Below are positions 17,717 to 27,251 of a stretch of DNA of 64,000 nucleotides, piece after piece. A program made the position numbers and the translations under genes. Below the pieces are notes generated by a model, which did not search any database, was not told where the DNA came from, and saw only the letters and a list, made by a program, of their open reading frames with translations. Position 1 is the first letter of the stretch. Each line of letters starts with the position of its first letter. Origin of the DNA: Microvirga arsenatis (GTDB lineage: Bacteria > Pseudomonadota > Alphaproteobacteria > Rhizobiales > Beijerinckiaceae). Location of the stretch: contig NZ_JAAAXJ010000001.1 of assembly GCF_009910705.1 (NCBI RefSeq), forward strand, positions 434,001 through 498,000. Direction: 5' to 3'.

Positions 17717-17920
17717 ATGAAGCTCCGAGGCATTCGAGGGTGTCGTGCATATAGGATCGGGGGCGGCGCACCAACCATCAAATGGGTCGCGAAGCAGCGT
17801 TCTCCAGATCGAAAATGCCGGTTGTGCGTTCTTCATCCTGGCGCTGTGCCGATCCCGGCGATGTTTCTCCTTCCGAGTTGCCTCCCGCCGGCATTGCGCC
17901 GTCCATGACCCTGGTCGAGT

Positions 17921-19303
17921 ATGATCCCCATGAGCATCGATGCCCTTCCCCGCATCTCGGAGCAGAGCCCCGGCGTCACCGTCAGCCGGCGCTCGCCGAT
18001 CAAGGTGATTCCTGCGCTGGTGCGCGATCCCCTGCGGGCTTTGCCGCCGGAAATATATCGTGAGCCTCTCGTCTATTCGCGTGTTGCCGGCCGTGAGCGC
18101 ATCCTGCTGTCGGATCCGGCTCTGATCCACGAGGCCCTGGTTCGCAACGCCGATGCCCTCTCGAAGGGCGAGGACGTGCGCCGGGCTCTTGGCCCCGCCC
18201 TCGGTCAAGGGTTGCTGACCGCTGACGGCGCACACTGGCGCTGGCAGCGTCAGTCGGTGGCGCCCGCCTTCCGGCATGAGAAACTGGTGGGCCTGCTGCC
18301 GGCGATGATCGCGGCGGCCGAGCGGACCCGCGACCGCTGGCTGTCTGCGGAACCGGGCGCTGCGGTTCGGATCGGTCACGAGATGATGCGCACCACCTTC
18401 GACATCATCGTGGACACCATGATGTCGGGCCCTGGGGGGATCGACGTGGCTCAGGTGGAGAAGGGGATCACGGATTATCTCAAGCCGACCGGGTGGATCT
18501 TCGCCCTGAGCCTCCTCAGCGCACCGGAGTGGCTGCCCTATCCGGGTCGAAGCCGCGCGAGATCCGCCGCCCTCTACCTGCGATCCGAGATCACCCGCAT
18601 GATCGCCGAGCGCCGGGCGAGCCACGACGAACGCGAGGATCTCGTAAGCCTCCTGCTGGCGGCCTCCGATCCCGAAACGGGTCGCACGATGACCGATGGG
18701 GAGATTGCGGACAATCTCCTGACCTTCATGACCGCCGGACACGAGACCACGGCGCTTGGCCTCGCCTGGACCCTTCTTCTGCTCGCTCGGCATTCGCAGC
18801 ACGAGGAAAAGGTCGTGGCGGAAATCAAGGAGGTCACGGGCGGAGGGCCCGTGCGCCCGGAGCACATCGCCAAGCTCGCCTATACGCGGCAGGTCTTCTC
18901 GGAGGCGATGCGGCTCTACCCGCCGGCGCCCATCATCACGCGCACCGCCGTCCGATCATTCCCTCTGCAGGGGTTCACCGTACCGGCCGGAGCCGTGATC
19001 GTCGTCCCGATCCATGCGGTTCACCACCACGCGGCCCTTTGGGAGGATCCGGAGCGGTTCGATCCCGGCCGCTTTTCGACGGAGCAGGTGAAAGGCCGTC
19101 ACCGCTACGCCTACATGCCTTTCGGTGCGGGACCGCGCGTCTGCATCGGGAGCGCATTCGCGACGATGGAGGCCGTCGCCATCCTGGCCGTCCTGCTGCA
19201 GAGTGTTCGCCTGCATTCGCAGGCGGGCAGCATGCCGGCTCCCCTCATGAGGGTCACCTTGAGGCCGAGGCAGGATCCGGAGTTGCTGGTGGAGCGTCGC
19301 TGA
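17921..19303 (+). CDS. Cytochrome P450
   Basis: 460 residues. All P450 landmarks are present: oxygen-binding I-helix AGHETT (272-277), K-helix E328-x-x-R331 (EAMR), and the haem loop FGAGPRVCIG (401-410) with Cys408 as thiolate ligand. The overall sequence resembles CYP102/CYP4-like soluble bacterial monooxygenases. No ferredoxin or reductase gene lies nearby, so the electron donor must be encoded elsewhere. The first ATG was used; the ATG three codons further is equally possible. Confidence 0.9.
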   Translation: MIPMSIDALPRISEQSPGVTVSRRSPIKVIPALVRDPLRALPPEIYREPLVYSRVAGRERILLSDPALIHEALVRNADALSKGEDVRRALGPALGQGLLTADGAHWRWQRQSVAPAFRHEKLVGLLPAMIAAAERTRDRWLSAEPGAAVRIGHEMMRTTFDIIVDTMMSGPGGIDVAQVEKGITDYLKPTGWIFALSLLSAPEWLPYPGRSRARSAALYLRSEITRMIAERRASHDEREDLVSLLLAASDPETGRTMTDGEIADNLLTFMTAGHETTALGLAWTLLLLARHSQHEEKVVAEIKEVTGGGPVRPEHIAKLAYTRQVFSEAMRLYPPAPIITRTAVRSFPLQGFTVPAGAVIVVPIHAVHHHAALWEDPERFDPGRFSTEQVKGRHRYAYMPFGAGPRVCIGSAFATMEAVAILAVLLQSVRLHSQAGSMPAPLMRVTLRPRQDPELLVERR

Positions 19304-19320
19304 GCGCCATCGCGGCGCTC
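19302..19320. terminator. Hairpin between converging P450 and receiver genes
   Basis: GAGCGCC and GGCGCTC pair around ATCGC, starting in the P450 stop codon. There is no T-tract, so termination is not certain. Confidence 0.3.
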
Positions 19321-19338
19321 AGGTGATCCGCTCGAGGT

Positions 19339-19725
19339 TCATGCAAGAGCACGCAGTCCGGAATTGCCCGCGAAGGCGCTGCGCAGCGTTTCGGCGAAGG
19401 TGTCGTAGGAAAACGGCTTCGAGAGAGCCGGGCAGTCGCGGAACCGCTCGGGAAGCGAGCGGAAGTCGTAGCCGGTCGAGAAGATGAAAGGAATGCCGCG
19501 GAAGCGCAGGACGTCTGCCACCGGGAACACAACGGAGCCGTCGACATTGATGTCGAGAAGGCCGATGTCGATGTCTCCCTGAAGGGCAAGCGTCAGGGCA
19601 TGATCCAGCCGTGCCGCCGGGCCTACGATCTCACAGCCGAAATCGAGGACCATGTCTTCGATCAGCATCGAGATCATGGCTTCGTCCTCGACGATCAGAA
19701 CTCGCTTCCTTCGACCTTCAAGCAT
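19339..19725 (-). CDS. Single-domain response regulator
   Basis: 128 residues, only a receiver domain. Acidic pocket E13-D14, phosphoacceptor Asp58 (LLDIN), the switch region FIFSTGY (80-86) and conserved Lys103 (LSKPF) are present. There is no output domain, so it must act by binding a partner or as a phosphate shuttle. Such lone receivers occur often with HWE/HisKA2 kinases of the alphaproteobacterial stress network. No kinase is adjacent; an HWE kinase lies at 60.5-62.8 kb of this window. Confidence 0.88.
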   Translation of the reverse strand: MLEGRRKRVLIVEDEAMISMLIEDMVLDFGCEIVGPAARLDHALTLALQGDIDIGLLDINVDGSVVFPVADVLRFRGIPFIFSTGYDFRSLPERFRDCPALSKPFSYDTFAETLRSAFAGNSGLRALA

Positions 19726-20431
19726 AGCCCCTCCCGGCCGGATAGCACCTCAGCATGCGCCTTTGGGGCGTCGTTATCGAATCATTTCTCATGACTATAG
19801 CCGAGATGGTGGGGTCCGCTCACTAGCCTGGGTTAAGACAAACTGAAGCTTGGGTGCCGATTTTTGTGGCATCGGGAGGCAAATTTGACCTCGGAGCGCA
19901 TTCTACGGCTTTGACCCGCACAATGTGCGATGTGGAATGGCAATTCCCCTTATGGAGCACAATCGTTCCGGATCTCCTGCAAGGGACCGCCCGTTCTTGC
20001 TGCTACGGTCAAGCCACGGCTCCCCGCCGCCCTGCCATGTTCCATCCCGGCAGGCCTGGGCGATGCCGCCCAGAGGGCTTCCGGACGATCCCGTTTCGGG
20101 CCTCCTCTTCCCGGGGCAGGTGAAAGCGTCCCGTCTCAGGTTGTGACGAGCAGAGGAGGGTCCCGGCCAAGCCCCCTGCCTTAAAGAATCTTCGCCCGTG
20201 TCCCGGGACTTCCATAGGGGAAGACCGGAAGCGGAGCAGGCTAGTCATCCTGTCCTAAAGGCAGCGCTCAGAGGGGCGAATCCGCCCGCAGGGCTTCACA
20301 AACAGCACCGGGCTGCCTTTTGGCACCTTGCGATTAGTGTTCAGGTATGAATAGTAATCTTCTTGCTCTCAACGGTTGAGGGCCGACGCCAAGGGCGTAT
20401 GTGAAACTTGAGACTTTAGAAGGCAGTCCTT
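19726..20431. other. Intergenic region without recognised gene
   Basis: About 700 bp between the receiver gene and the cold-shock gene. Short open frames exist on both strands but none shows a family motif or a good ribosome site. The last ~120 bp before the cold-shock gene are less GC-rich and presumably contain its promoter and untranslated leader. Confidence 0.5.
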
Positions 20432-21097
20432 ATGGGCCGGGGAAACGATCACCGTGATCGCCGACGTCAGTTTGGCGGTCATCCCGAAGATCAATGGGGC
20501 GATTTCGCTCCGCCACCATCTTTTGAACGGCCCATGCGGCAGCAGACCACTTACGCGGCCTCCGGTCCCGAAACCGAGGCCCGGGTCAAGTGGTTCAATC
20601 CTGAAAAGGGCTTTGGCTTCGTCGAGATGACCGATGGGTCGGGTGAGGCCTTCCTGCACGTCCGCCAGGTCGAGGCGGCCGGCTACACCGCGCTCGAGTC
20701 CGGCACGACCCTGGTCATCAAGGTCGGTGCGGGCCAGAAGGGGCCGCAGGTTCAGGAAATCGTCAGCGTGGACACCAGCACGGCCGAGCCCGAGGCTCGC
20801 GGCTCCCGGCCGCGTCCCGCACGTCCGAGCAGCCCGCCTCAATCCGGCGGGTTCTCCCGTCAGGGTGCCGCACGGCCCGTGAGCGGTCCTCCGGAGGTTC
20901 CGGCCACCGTCAAGTGGTTCGACCCGGTCAAGGGCTACGGCTTCGTGTCGGTCGAAGGCGAGAGCAAGGATCTGTTCCTGCACATCTCCGTGGTGGAGCG
21001 GGCCGGCCTCGGCCAGCTCGGTCAGGGGCAGGCCGTCCGCGTCGCCATCGTCGAGGGCCGCAAGGGCCCCGAAGTCGGCGCGATCGAACTCGCCTGA
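20432..21097 (+). CDS. Double cold-shock-domain protein
   Basis: 221 residues with two cold-shock domains joined by a Pro/Ser/Arg-rich linker. Each has the RNA-binding motifs: domain 1 VKWFNPEKGFGFVEM with AFLHV (residues ~51-108), domain 2 VKWFDPVKGYGFVSV with LFLHI (~152-220). The N-terminal ~45 residues are hydrophilic (MGRGNDHRDRRRQFGG). Such proteins bind single-stranded RNA/DNA as RNA chaperones; the two-domain form is usual in Rhizobiales. GAAGG precedes the ATG by 8 nt. Confidence 0.92.
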   Translation: MGRGNDHRDRRRQFGGHPEDQWGDFAPPPSFERPMRQQTTYAASGPETEARVKWFNPEKGFGFVEMTDGSGEAFLHVRQVEAAGYTALESGTTLVIKVGAGQKGPQVQEIVSVDTSTAEPEARGSRPRPARPSSPPQSGGFSRQGAARPVSGPPEVPATVKWFDPVKGYGFVSVEGESKDLFLHISVVERAGLGQLGQGQAVRVAIVEGRKGPEVGAIELA

Positions 21098-21106
21098 TCC
21101 CCAGGG

Positions 21107-21130
21107 CGGAAAGGCGAATTCGCCTTTCCG
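21107..21130. terminator. Perfect 24-bp palindrome after the cold-shock gene
   Basis: The arms CGGAAAGGCGAA and TTCGCCTTTCCG form an uninterrupted palindrome 10 bp beyond the stop. It has no T-tract, so it is more likely an mRNA 3'-end stabiliser or protein site than a terminator alone. Confidence 0.4.
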
Positions 21131-21169
21131 TGCCGGTTGAGCTCTCGCCGGGAGCCTGATCAACCAAAA

Positions 21170-21197
21170 GGCCCAAAAGTGATCTCACTTTTGGGCC
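21170..21197. terminator. Bidirectional terminator-like hairpin
   Basis: GGCCCAAAAGTGA and TCACTTTTGGGCC pair perfectly (13 bp) around TC, with further pairing outside (ACCAA/TTGGT). It lies between the converging cold-shock and PhoH genes and would fold in transcripts from both sides. Confidence 0.6.
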
Positions 21198-21246
21198 CTT
21201 GGTCTTTGCGTTTCGCCTCTTCATGCGTCGGAGGCGATCCCGGTCC

Positions 21247-21981
21247 TCAGCAATGGACCTCTTCGAAGGCGCGAACCCACATCTCGCAGACACCCGATCG
21301 AACGATGTCGTTGAGCGTGAACTCGACGATCGGAACGGGAAGCATCTGCGACTTGATGAGGTGAATGACCGTGCGCAGGCCGGACGTCTCGCGCAGGTCG
21401 CACTGGCTCACATCCCCGTTGATCACGACCTTGCACTCCTCGCCGATGCGGGTGAGGAAGGTCTTCATTTCGGCCGGCGTCGCGTTCTGCGCCTCGTCGA
21501 GGAGAATGAAGGCGTCGCGCCATGAGCGCCCGCGCATCACCTCGAAGGGCACCATTTCGATGTCGCCGTTCTTCACCGCTATCTCGAATGCGGCCGTGCC
21601 GATGCGCTCCTTGATCGCCTCGATCACGGGAGCGGCCCAGGGGCCGAACTTCTCCTCAAGGGTTCCGGGAAAGAAGCCGAGGGAGCGGCCGCTCGGCACG
21701 TTGGGACGGGTGAGAATGATCTTGCGGATCCGCCGCTGGCGGAACAGGTCCGCCGCGTAGGTCGCAGCGATCCAGGTCTTGCCCGTGCCGGCTGGCCCGA
21801 GCACCACGACCTGCGAGCTGCTCTTCAGTGCATCGAGGTAATCGTCCTGAGTGGCGTTGAGGGGTTTGATGGGAGGAAGGCTGCGCTCCCCCTGGAACTT
21901 GGATCCGGTGAGGTCGAAGACCTGCGCTGTTTCAAGGGAGCGGCGGGTCTTGCGTCTCTGCTTTTCATGATGCTTGCTCAA
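21247..21981 (-). CDS. phoH: PhoH-family ATPase
   Basis: 244 residues. Walker A GPAGTGKT (62-69), a FILLDEAQN Walker B motif and the family's ILTRPNVPSGRSLGFFPGT stretch define a PhoH ATPase of the shorter type, distinct from YbeZ. Its role is thought to concern RNA metabolism or stress but is not settled. The start is inferred as a TTG (giving MSKHHEKQRRKTRRS) because GGAG stands 7 nt upstream; another TTG thirteen codons earlier is less likely. Confidence 0.85.
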   Translation of the reverse strand: MSKHHEKQRRKTRRSLETAQVFDLTGSKFQGERSLPPIKPLNATQDDYLDALKSSSQVVVLGPAGTGKTWIAATYAADLFRQRRIRKIILTRPNVPSGRSLGFFPGTLEEKFGPWAAPVIEAIKERIGTAAFEIAVKNGDIEMVPFEVMRGRSWRDAFILLDEAQNATPAEMKTFLTRIGEECKVVINGDVSQCDLRETSGLRTVIHLIKSQMLPVPIVEFTLNDIVRSGVCEMWVRAFEEVHC

Positions 21982-22165
21982 TGACCAACTCCAGGTTTTG
22001 AAACTGCGCAAACCAGTCAACCGGGCGCCGCGCAGAGGCGTCCGGGGAAGAAACTTGCGAGTGAAGAGGGGATTCGAGAGCGAGTCGCTGCGGGCGGTGA
22101 ATTTCCGCGATCCGGAAAGAAAGGATCAGCCTGCCTGCCCATCAAAGCCTGTTCTGTTACCTGCA

Positions 22166-22205
22166 CGAGGTAAACTATCTTTGATTCTGATGACAGTTTA
22201 CCGCG
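22166..22205. promoter_or_regulatory. Inverted repeat CGnGGTAAACT-N18-AGTTTACCnCG
   Basis: Perfect 8-bp core arms with two further matching bases on each side, spaced by 18 bp, in the 414-bp spacer between the divergent phoH and ribokinase genes. It looks like a protein-binding site; which gene it serves is unknown. The rest of this spacer holds no recognisable gene. Confidence 0.35.
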
Positions 22206-22395
22206 GCGACGCATACCTGCGAGTCAAATGTTGAGGCAGCCCGCTTGGTTCCGAGGCATTATCCCTGTGGCGACCCTGGGGAGAAATAGCTGTGGATGGC
22301 TCCGAAGGCGCATCTCGGGGACGCCGGAGAGCCAGTCTCTCGCCAATCCCTCTTCCGGAATGATATTGAAGCTGCCCTGAGCAAAGGCAGGTGCC

Positions 22396-23321
<926 letters not shown>

Positions 23322-23331
<10 letters not shown>

Positions 23332-24578
23332 GCCGCAGCCTCCGGGATCACCTTCGTGAGGCTGCCGGTCGCCGGGAACAGGGGGATCAGGCAGGCCTGG
23401 AGCGCGTGGTAGAGGTCGGGCTTGCCCGTGAACAGGCTGGTGCCCGGCTTCAGATCCTCCGTCAGTTCGGGCCTCCAACCGCCGTGCTCGTGATCGATCA
23501 GGTAGCGGTCGGCGAAGCCCCAGAGGGTGCGGTACCATTGCTCGTGAAAGGCGCTGGGGCTGTGCTGGTTCAGGAAGGCGGCCGCGCCGATGCCTTCGGC
23601 GCAGGGCCACCACAGCTTGTGCGAAAGCCTCGGCCTGTTCTCCCAGTCGAGGGCATAGAAGAGGCCGCCCCTTTCCTTGTCCCATCCCAGGTCGATGGCT
23701 TGCCGGAACAGCTCCCGGCCGGCATCGGGCATCCAGGCATGACGCTCTCCGCCCAGCGACCAGAGCTGCAGGATCAGGCGCGTCCATTCGAGCCAGTGGC
23801 CGGGGGTGGTGCCGGAGGGGCGGAAGATGTCCGAGCCCCGGTAGTCCCGGTCGAGGCTCCAGTCGGCGTGGAAGTGCTCGGCGACCCTGTATCCGAGGGA
23901 GGCGGCATGGCGGCCGATGATGAGGCTTGCGATCCGCTCAGCCTTGTCGAGATAGGACCTCTCGCCGGTGGCCTCGAAGGCGGCCATGAGGGCTTCGGTC
24001 AGGTGCATGTTGGAGTTCTGGCCGCGGTATTGGCTTAAGGGCTGCCAGTCCCGCGTGAACTCCTCGGTCACGGCCCCGTGCTGCTCCTCCCAGAAACGCT
24101 CTTCCAGGATCTGCGTCACGTCCTCGAGCAGCCGGTCGGCCAGCGGGTGCCCGACCACCTTCGCGCTGGAGGCAGCCAGCAGAACGAAGGCATGGCCGTA
24201 GGCCTGCTTGGTGTCGTCCTTCGGTCCGTTGTCGTCGAGCGACCAGACATAGCCGCCGTTCTGCGCATCCCGGTGGGCGTTCCAGAGATAGGCCATGCCA
24301 TGATCCACAATGGCGTCGCAGCCTGGGCGGCCGAGCAGGGTGCCGATGGCGAAGCAGTGCACCATGCGCGTGGTGTTGTGGATCTGCCGGACGGGATTGG
24401 CGCCGTCGGCCGGATGGCCGGCGTCGTCCAGATTGAGGAAGCCTCCTGCCGGATTGATGACGCGGTTCTGGAAGAAGTCGAACAGGCGGTCGGCCTGCTC
24501 GAACAGCCACTGCCGGTGAAAGCGGTTGGACTGCCAGGGGGCGCCGGAGGGAGGAAGTACGGGCTGGTTCGTTGTCAT
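23322..24578 (-). CDS. AGE-family epimerase/isomerase (possible mannose isomerase)
   Basis: 418 residues forming the (alpha/alpha)6 barrel of the N-acylglucosamine 2-epimerase superfamily. Motifs include RMVHCFAIGTLLGRPGCDAIVDHG, KQAYGHAFVLLAASS and GTTPGHWLEWTRLILQL with the conserved catalytic histidines. Members interconvert mannose and fructose, or glucose, mannose and N-acyl sugars. It starts 17 bp after a fructokinase-like gene, so mannose to fructose isomerisation followed by phosphorylation is a sensible guess. The chosen ATG has GGAG 6 nt upstream. Confidence 0.85.
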
Positions 24579-24595
24579 GCTGCGCTCCATCTCGA

Positions 24596-25546
24596 TCAGG
24601 CTCGGCTGGCCATGAACCGTTCCACCTCGTCCCACGAGGGCGGGTTGGCGCCTCGCCGGGTGCAGACAAGGGCCGCGGCCGCGGCCGCGAAGTCCAAGGC
24701 GGCGGCGACCTGCGCCTCATCGAGCCCGGCCACGCCCTGTGGCGTGAGCAGGCCCTCGGCGTCGAGCCAGGCGAGAAGCCCCGCATGGAAGGTGTCGCCC
24801 GCGCCGACCGTGTCGACCACCTCGATGGCAGGGGCAGGGCGCTCGATGACGCTCCCGCCGAAGGCGGCAAGGCAGCCCCTGCCGCCGCGGGTGACGACGA
24901 CGAGCCTGGGACCGCGCCGGAGCCAGTTCTTGGCGGCCGAGGCCAGATCATCCGTGGAGAGGAGCAGATCGATGTCCTCGTCGCTCGCCTTCACGATGTC
25001 GGCATGGGCGAGCAGGCGTTCGAACCGCTCCCGGTAGGCGGCGAGGTCGCCCACGACCCGCGGCCGCACGTTCGGATCGAGGGAGATCACGCGCGATCCG
25101 GCCTCACGTTGGAGCAGGGCCTCGATGGCGGCGGCGATCGGCTCGACACCGAGCGCGTAGGAGCCGGCTGCGATGGCGTTCACGTCCGCGGGGAGGTGAT
25201 CGGGCAGGGCCTCGGGCGTCAAGGCCCGGTCGGCGCTGTCGGGAGCGTAGAATGAATATCGCGGCTGCCCCGAGGCGTCGGTCGCCACCACGCTGAGGGT
25301 CGTGGGGTTCGGACAGCGCTGCAGATAGGCGAGGCTCACGCCGGTCTCCGCGAGCCTGTCGGCAAGGAACGAGCCGAAGACATCCTCCGACAGGGTGGAG
25401 AGGAAGGCTGCCGGGCGGCCGAGGCGGGCGATGGCTCGTGCGACGTTGAAGGGCGAGCCGCCGGCGACGCCCTCGGCGGGAAACCCGGCCGGGGCAGGGG
25501 TGCCGATGAAGAGATCGATCAGGGCTTCGCCCGTCACCAGAATCAT
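24596..25546 (-). CDS. PfkB-family carbohydrate kinase (fructokinase-like)
   Basis: 316 residues. Starts MILVTGEALIDLFIG and carries the N-terminal PfkB motif GGSPFNVARAIARLG and the C-terminal DTVGAGDTFHAGLLAWL. These features are typical of bacterial fructokinases, which make fructose-6-phosphate. The ATG was chosen because GGGAG stands 8 nt upstream; an ATG eight codons earlier (MSASGAFS) is an alternative. It is first in a two-gene unit with the AGE-family isomerase. Confidence 0.85.
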   Translation of the reverse strand: MILVTGEALIDLFIGTPAPAGFPAEGVAGGSPFNVARAIARLGRPAAFLSTLSEDVFGSFLADRLAETGVSLAYLQRCPNPTTLSVVATDASGQPRYSFYAPDSADRALTPEALPDHLPADVNAIAAGSYALGVEPIAAAIEALLQREAGSRVISLDPNVRPRVVGDLAAYRERFERLLAHADIVKASDEDIDLLLSTDDLASAAKNWLRRGPRLVVVTRGGRGCLAAFGGSVIERPAPAIEVVDTVGAGDTFHAGLLAWLDAEGLLTPQGVAGLDEAQVAAALDFAAAAAALVCTRRGANPPSWDEVERFMASRA

Positions 25547-25881
25547 GGAAAAGGCTCCCGATGCGCTCATGGCCGCCTTTCACGGCGGTCCTTGCCCGTA
25601 AGCAGCATGGGTCGGCTGCAAAGCCAAGAGGATTCCTTCTGCGGCGGCAGCTATCCTCAGGCCAGGCCGGCCGCATTTCGCTCGAATTCCGGCCTCAGTG
25701 CCCGGTAGAGGCTGCGGAAGGCTTCGACGCGAGGCCGGTAGAGGTCGACGAGGTGCGGCTCCCGCTTGGGCGGGGCGGCCAAGCATATGGCTCAGCTTCG
25801 TCGGTTAGGCATTCAGCGGGCAAAATCCAGAGGCGGGACCATGAAAAAATCTCATAGGCGAAATGTCGCCTGGATATTTAA
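25547..25881. other. Intergenic region upstream of the sigma factor gene
   Basis: No gene seen. A perfect small hairpin, AGGCGA-AATG-TCGCCT, lies at 25856-25871, 10 bp before the sigma-factor start, where it could affect transcription or translation. No clear GGAAC-N16/17-CGTT autoregulatory promoter was found. Confidence 0.45.
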
Positions 25882-26628
25882 ATGGAACAGGCACGCCCCA
25901 GATATTCCCGCATGCCTGAGAATTCGAAAAATCAGTCCGAGTTGACCCGTCGTGATGCGCCCAATTCGGCGGCTGCGCTCAGCGCCGCCGTTCGGCAGCA
26001 TCTCGGAAAGCAATTGCGTGCTCTTTATGGCGATCCCGCGGAGGACAAGCTTCCGCGTGATCTCGCACGGCTCGCCGACCGTGTGGCCCAGGTCATCCGC
26101 GCTCATACGGAGCCGGTTGACCAGGACTTCGTCAACGGCGTCATGGAAGCGCTGCCGAACCTGCGCGCCTTCGCCCTCTCGCTCACCGGCAAGGTCGATC
26201 AGGCCGAGGATCTGGTTCAGGACACGGTGCTCAAGGCCCTGACGAAGCAGGATACCTTCGAGGCCGGCACGAACCTGCAGGCCTGGCTCTTCACGATCCT
26301 GCGCAACGGCTTCTACTCGACCCACCGCAAGACGAGCCGCGAGGTCGAGGACGGGGACGGAACCCATGCCGCGAGCATGATCGCGATCCCCGATCAGGAG
26401 GACAAGCTCGCCCTCCAGGATCTCTCGAGCGCTCTCGAGAAGCTGCCGCAGGAGCAGCGCGAGGCAATCATCCTGATCGGCGCCGAGGGCATGTCCTACG
26501 AGGATGCCGCCGAAGCCCTCGGGGTGAAGGTCGGAACGATCAAGAGCCGCGTGAACCGTGCCCGCAACCGCCTGGCGGAGCTCATGGGCACGCCCAGGGT
26601 CGATCACGACCATTCGGCCAGCGCCTGA
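25882..26628 (+). CDS. ecfG: EcfG-like general-stress sigma factor with N-terminal NepR-like segment
   Basis: 248 residues, longer than a usual ~180-residue EcfG. Residues ~83-150 form sigma region 2 (LRAFALSLTGKVDQAEDLVQDTVLKAL, AWLFTILRNGFYS) and ~180-235 region 4 (LPQEQREAIILIGAEG, GTIKSRVNRARNRL), both of EcfG type. Residues ~36-70 contain LGKQLRALYGD...LPRDLARLADRV, matching the NepR anti-sigma pattern LRxxY-x7-[VIL]P-xxL-xxL. In other alphaproteobacteria NepR is a separate small protein that sequesters EcfG until PhyR takes it away. Here both appear in one frame; no PhyR gene is next to it. The first ATG was used, though its ribosome site is weak. Confidence 0.75.
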   Translation: MEQARPRYSRMPENSKNQSELTRRDAPNSAAALSAAVRQHLGKQLRALYGDPAEDKLPRDLARLADRVAQVIRAHTEPVDQDFVNGVMEALPNLRAFALSLTGKVDQAEDLVQDTVLKALTKQDTFEAGTNLQAWLFTILRNGFYSTHRKTSREVEDGDGTHAASMIAIPDQEDKLALQDLSSALEKLPQEQREAIILIGAEGMSYEDAAEALGVKVGTIKSRVNRARNRLAELMGTPRVDHDHSASA

Positions 26629-26636
26629 GACCTCCG

Positions 26637-26666
26637 AGCCCGGTGCCCCCACCGGGCTTTTTCTTT
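26637..26666 (+). terminator. Rho-independent terminator of the sigma-factor gene
   Basis: AGCCCGGTG and CACCGGGCT pair perfectly around CCCC and are followed directly by TTTTCTTT, eight bases after the stop codon. Confidence 0.85.
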
Positions 26667-26720
26667 GGCCGAGCCGATACCCCTGCCCAAAATATCAGCG
26701 GTGCCGCCCGGGCGGTTCCT

Positions 26721-26745
26721 CGAACTTTCCTTGATCTCCAAGGTT
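26721..26745 (+). promoter_or_regulatory. Possible EcfG-type promoter (CGAAC-N16-GGTT)
   Basis: One mismatch in each box from the consensus GGAAC-N16/17-CGTT used by EcfG sigma factors, 50 bp before the small conserved protein gene and just downstream of the sigma-factor gene. It is suggestive only. Confidence 0.3.
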
Positions 26746-26795
26746 GAGCTTGTAGCTGGTGGGCTCGCAACCGCTCTTCTGCCAAGGAGGGGAGC

Positions 26796-27227
26796 ATGGA
26801 ACACAGGCCTCTGTCCGAACTCAGTAGCGTCGCCGACCTGAAGATCCACGAAACGGTCAAAGCTCCGGTCCTGTCGAAAAGGGAGCGCCTGGACCGCTGG
26901 ATCGAGCTCCTCGAGCGGGAGCCGGATCGGGAGCTGCGGACCCTCGACGAGATCGAGTGGAAGCCGAAGGCCCAGCGCCTCGCCATGCGGGCCGATGGGT
27001 CCGCGCTGACGGTGGCCTATTCCGATCCGCTGCTCCGCCAGGCCGGCCTGCGCAGCGACAGGTTCGGCGATGCGGTCGATTTCTTCCAGATTTCGGAACA
27101 TGACGCCCACATCGTCCTGTGCTCGTGCCATGGCGGCGAGTCGATGCGCGCCGACGAGGCTGCCCGCCGCGTGCGCGGCGTCCGCTCGCCGAGTCTCTGG
27201 GCGCTGTATTTCGGCTGGTTCCGCTAG
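26796..27227 (+). CDS. Conserved hypothetical protein
   Basis: 143 residues, soluble, with no signal peptide or membrane segment. It is rich in charged residues (LSKRERLDRWIELLEREPDRELRTLDEIEW) and ends in an aromatic tail (SPSLWALYFGWFR). A CSCHG motif could bind metal, but I do not recognise the family. A strong ribosome site (AAGGAGGGGAGC) precedes the ATG. It lies just behind the stress sigma factor, so stress-related expression is possible. Confidence 0.75.
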   Translation: MEHRPLSELSSVADLKIHETVKAPVLSKRERLDRWIELLEREPDRELRTLDEIEWKPKAQRLAMRADGSALTVAYSDPLLRQAGLRSDRFGDAVDFFQISEHDAHIVLCSCHGGESMRADEAARRVRGVRSPSLWALYFGWFR

Positions 27228-27251
27228 CGGCCGGCGAGGCCCGGCCCGGGG

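Noticed and set aside
17717-18865. Long N-terminal extension of the SET protein through the P450 gene
   Set aside because: The extension is antisense to P450 and contains no domain; the SET fold is complete from the GTG at 17716.
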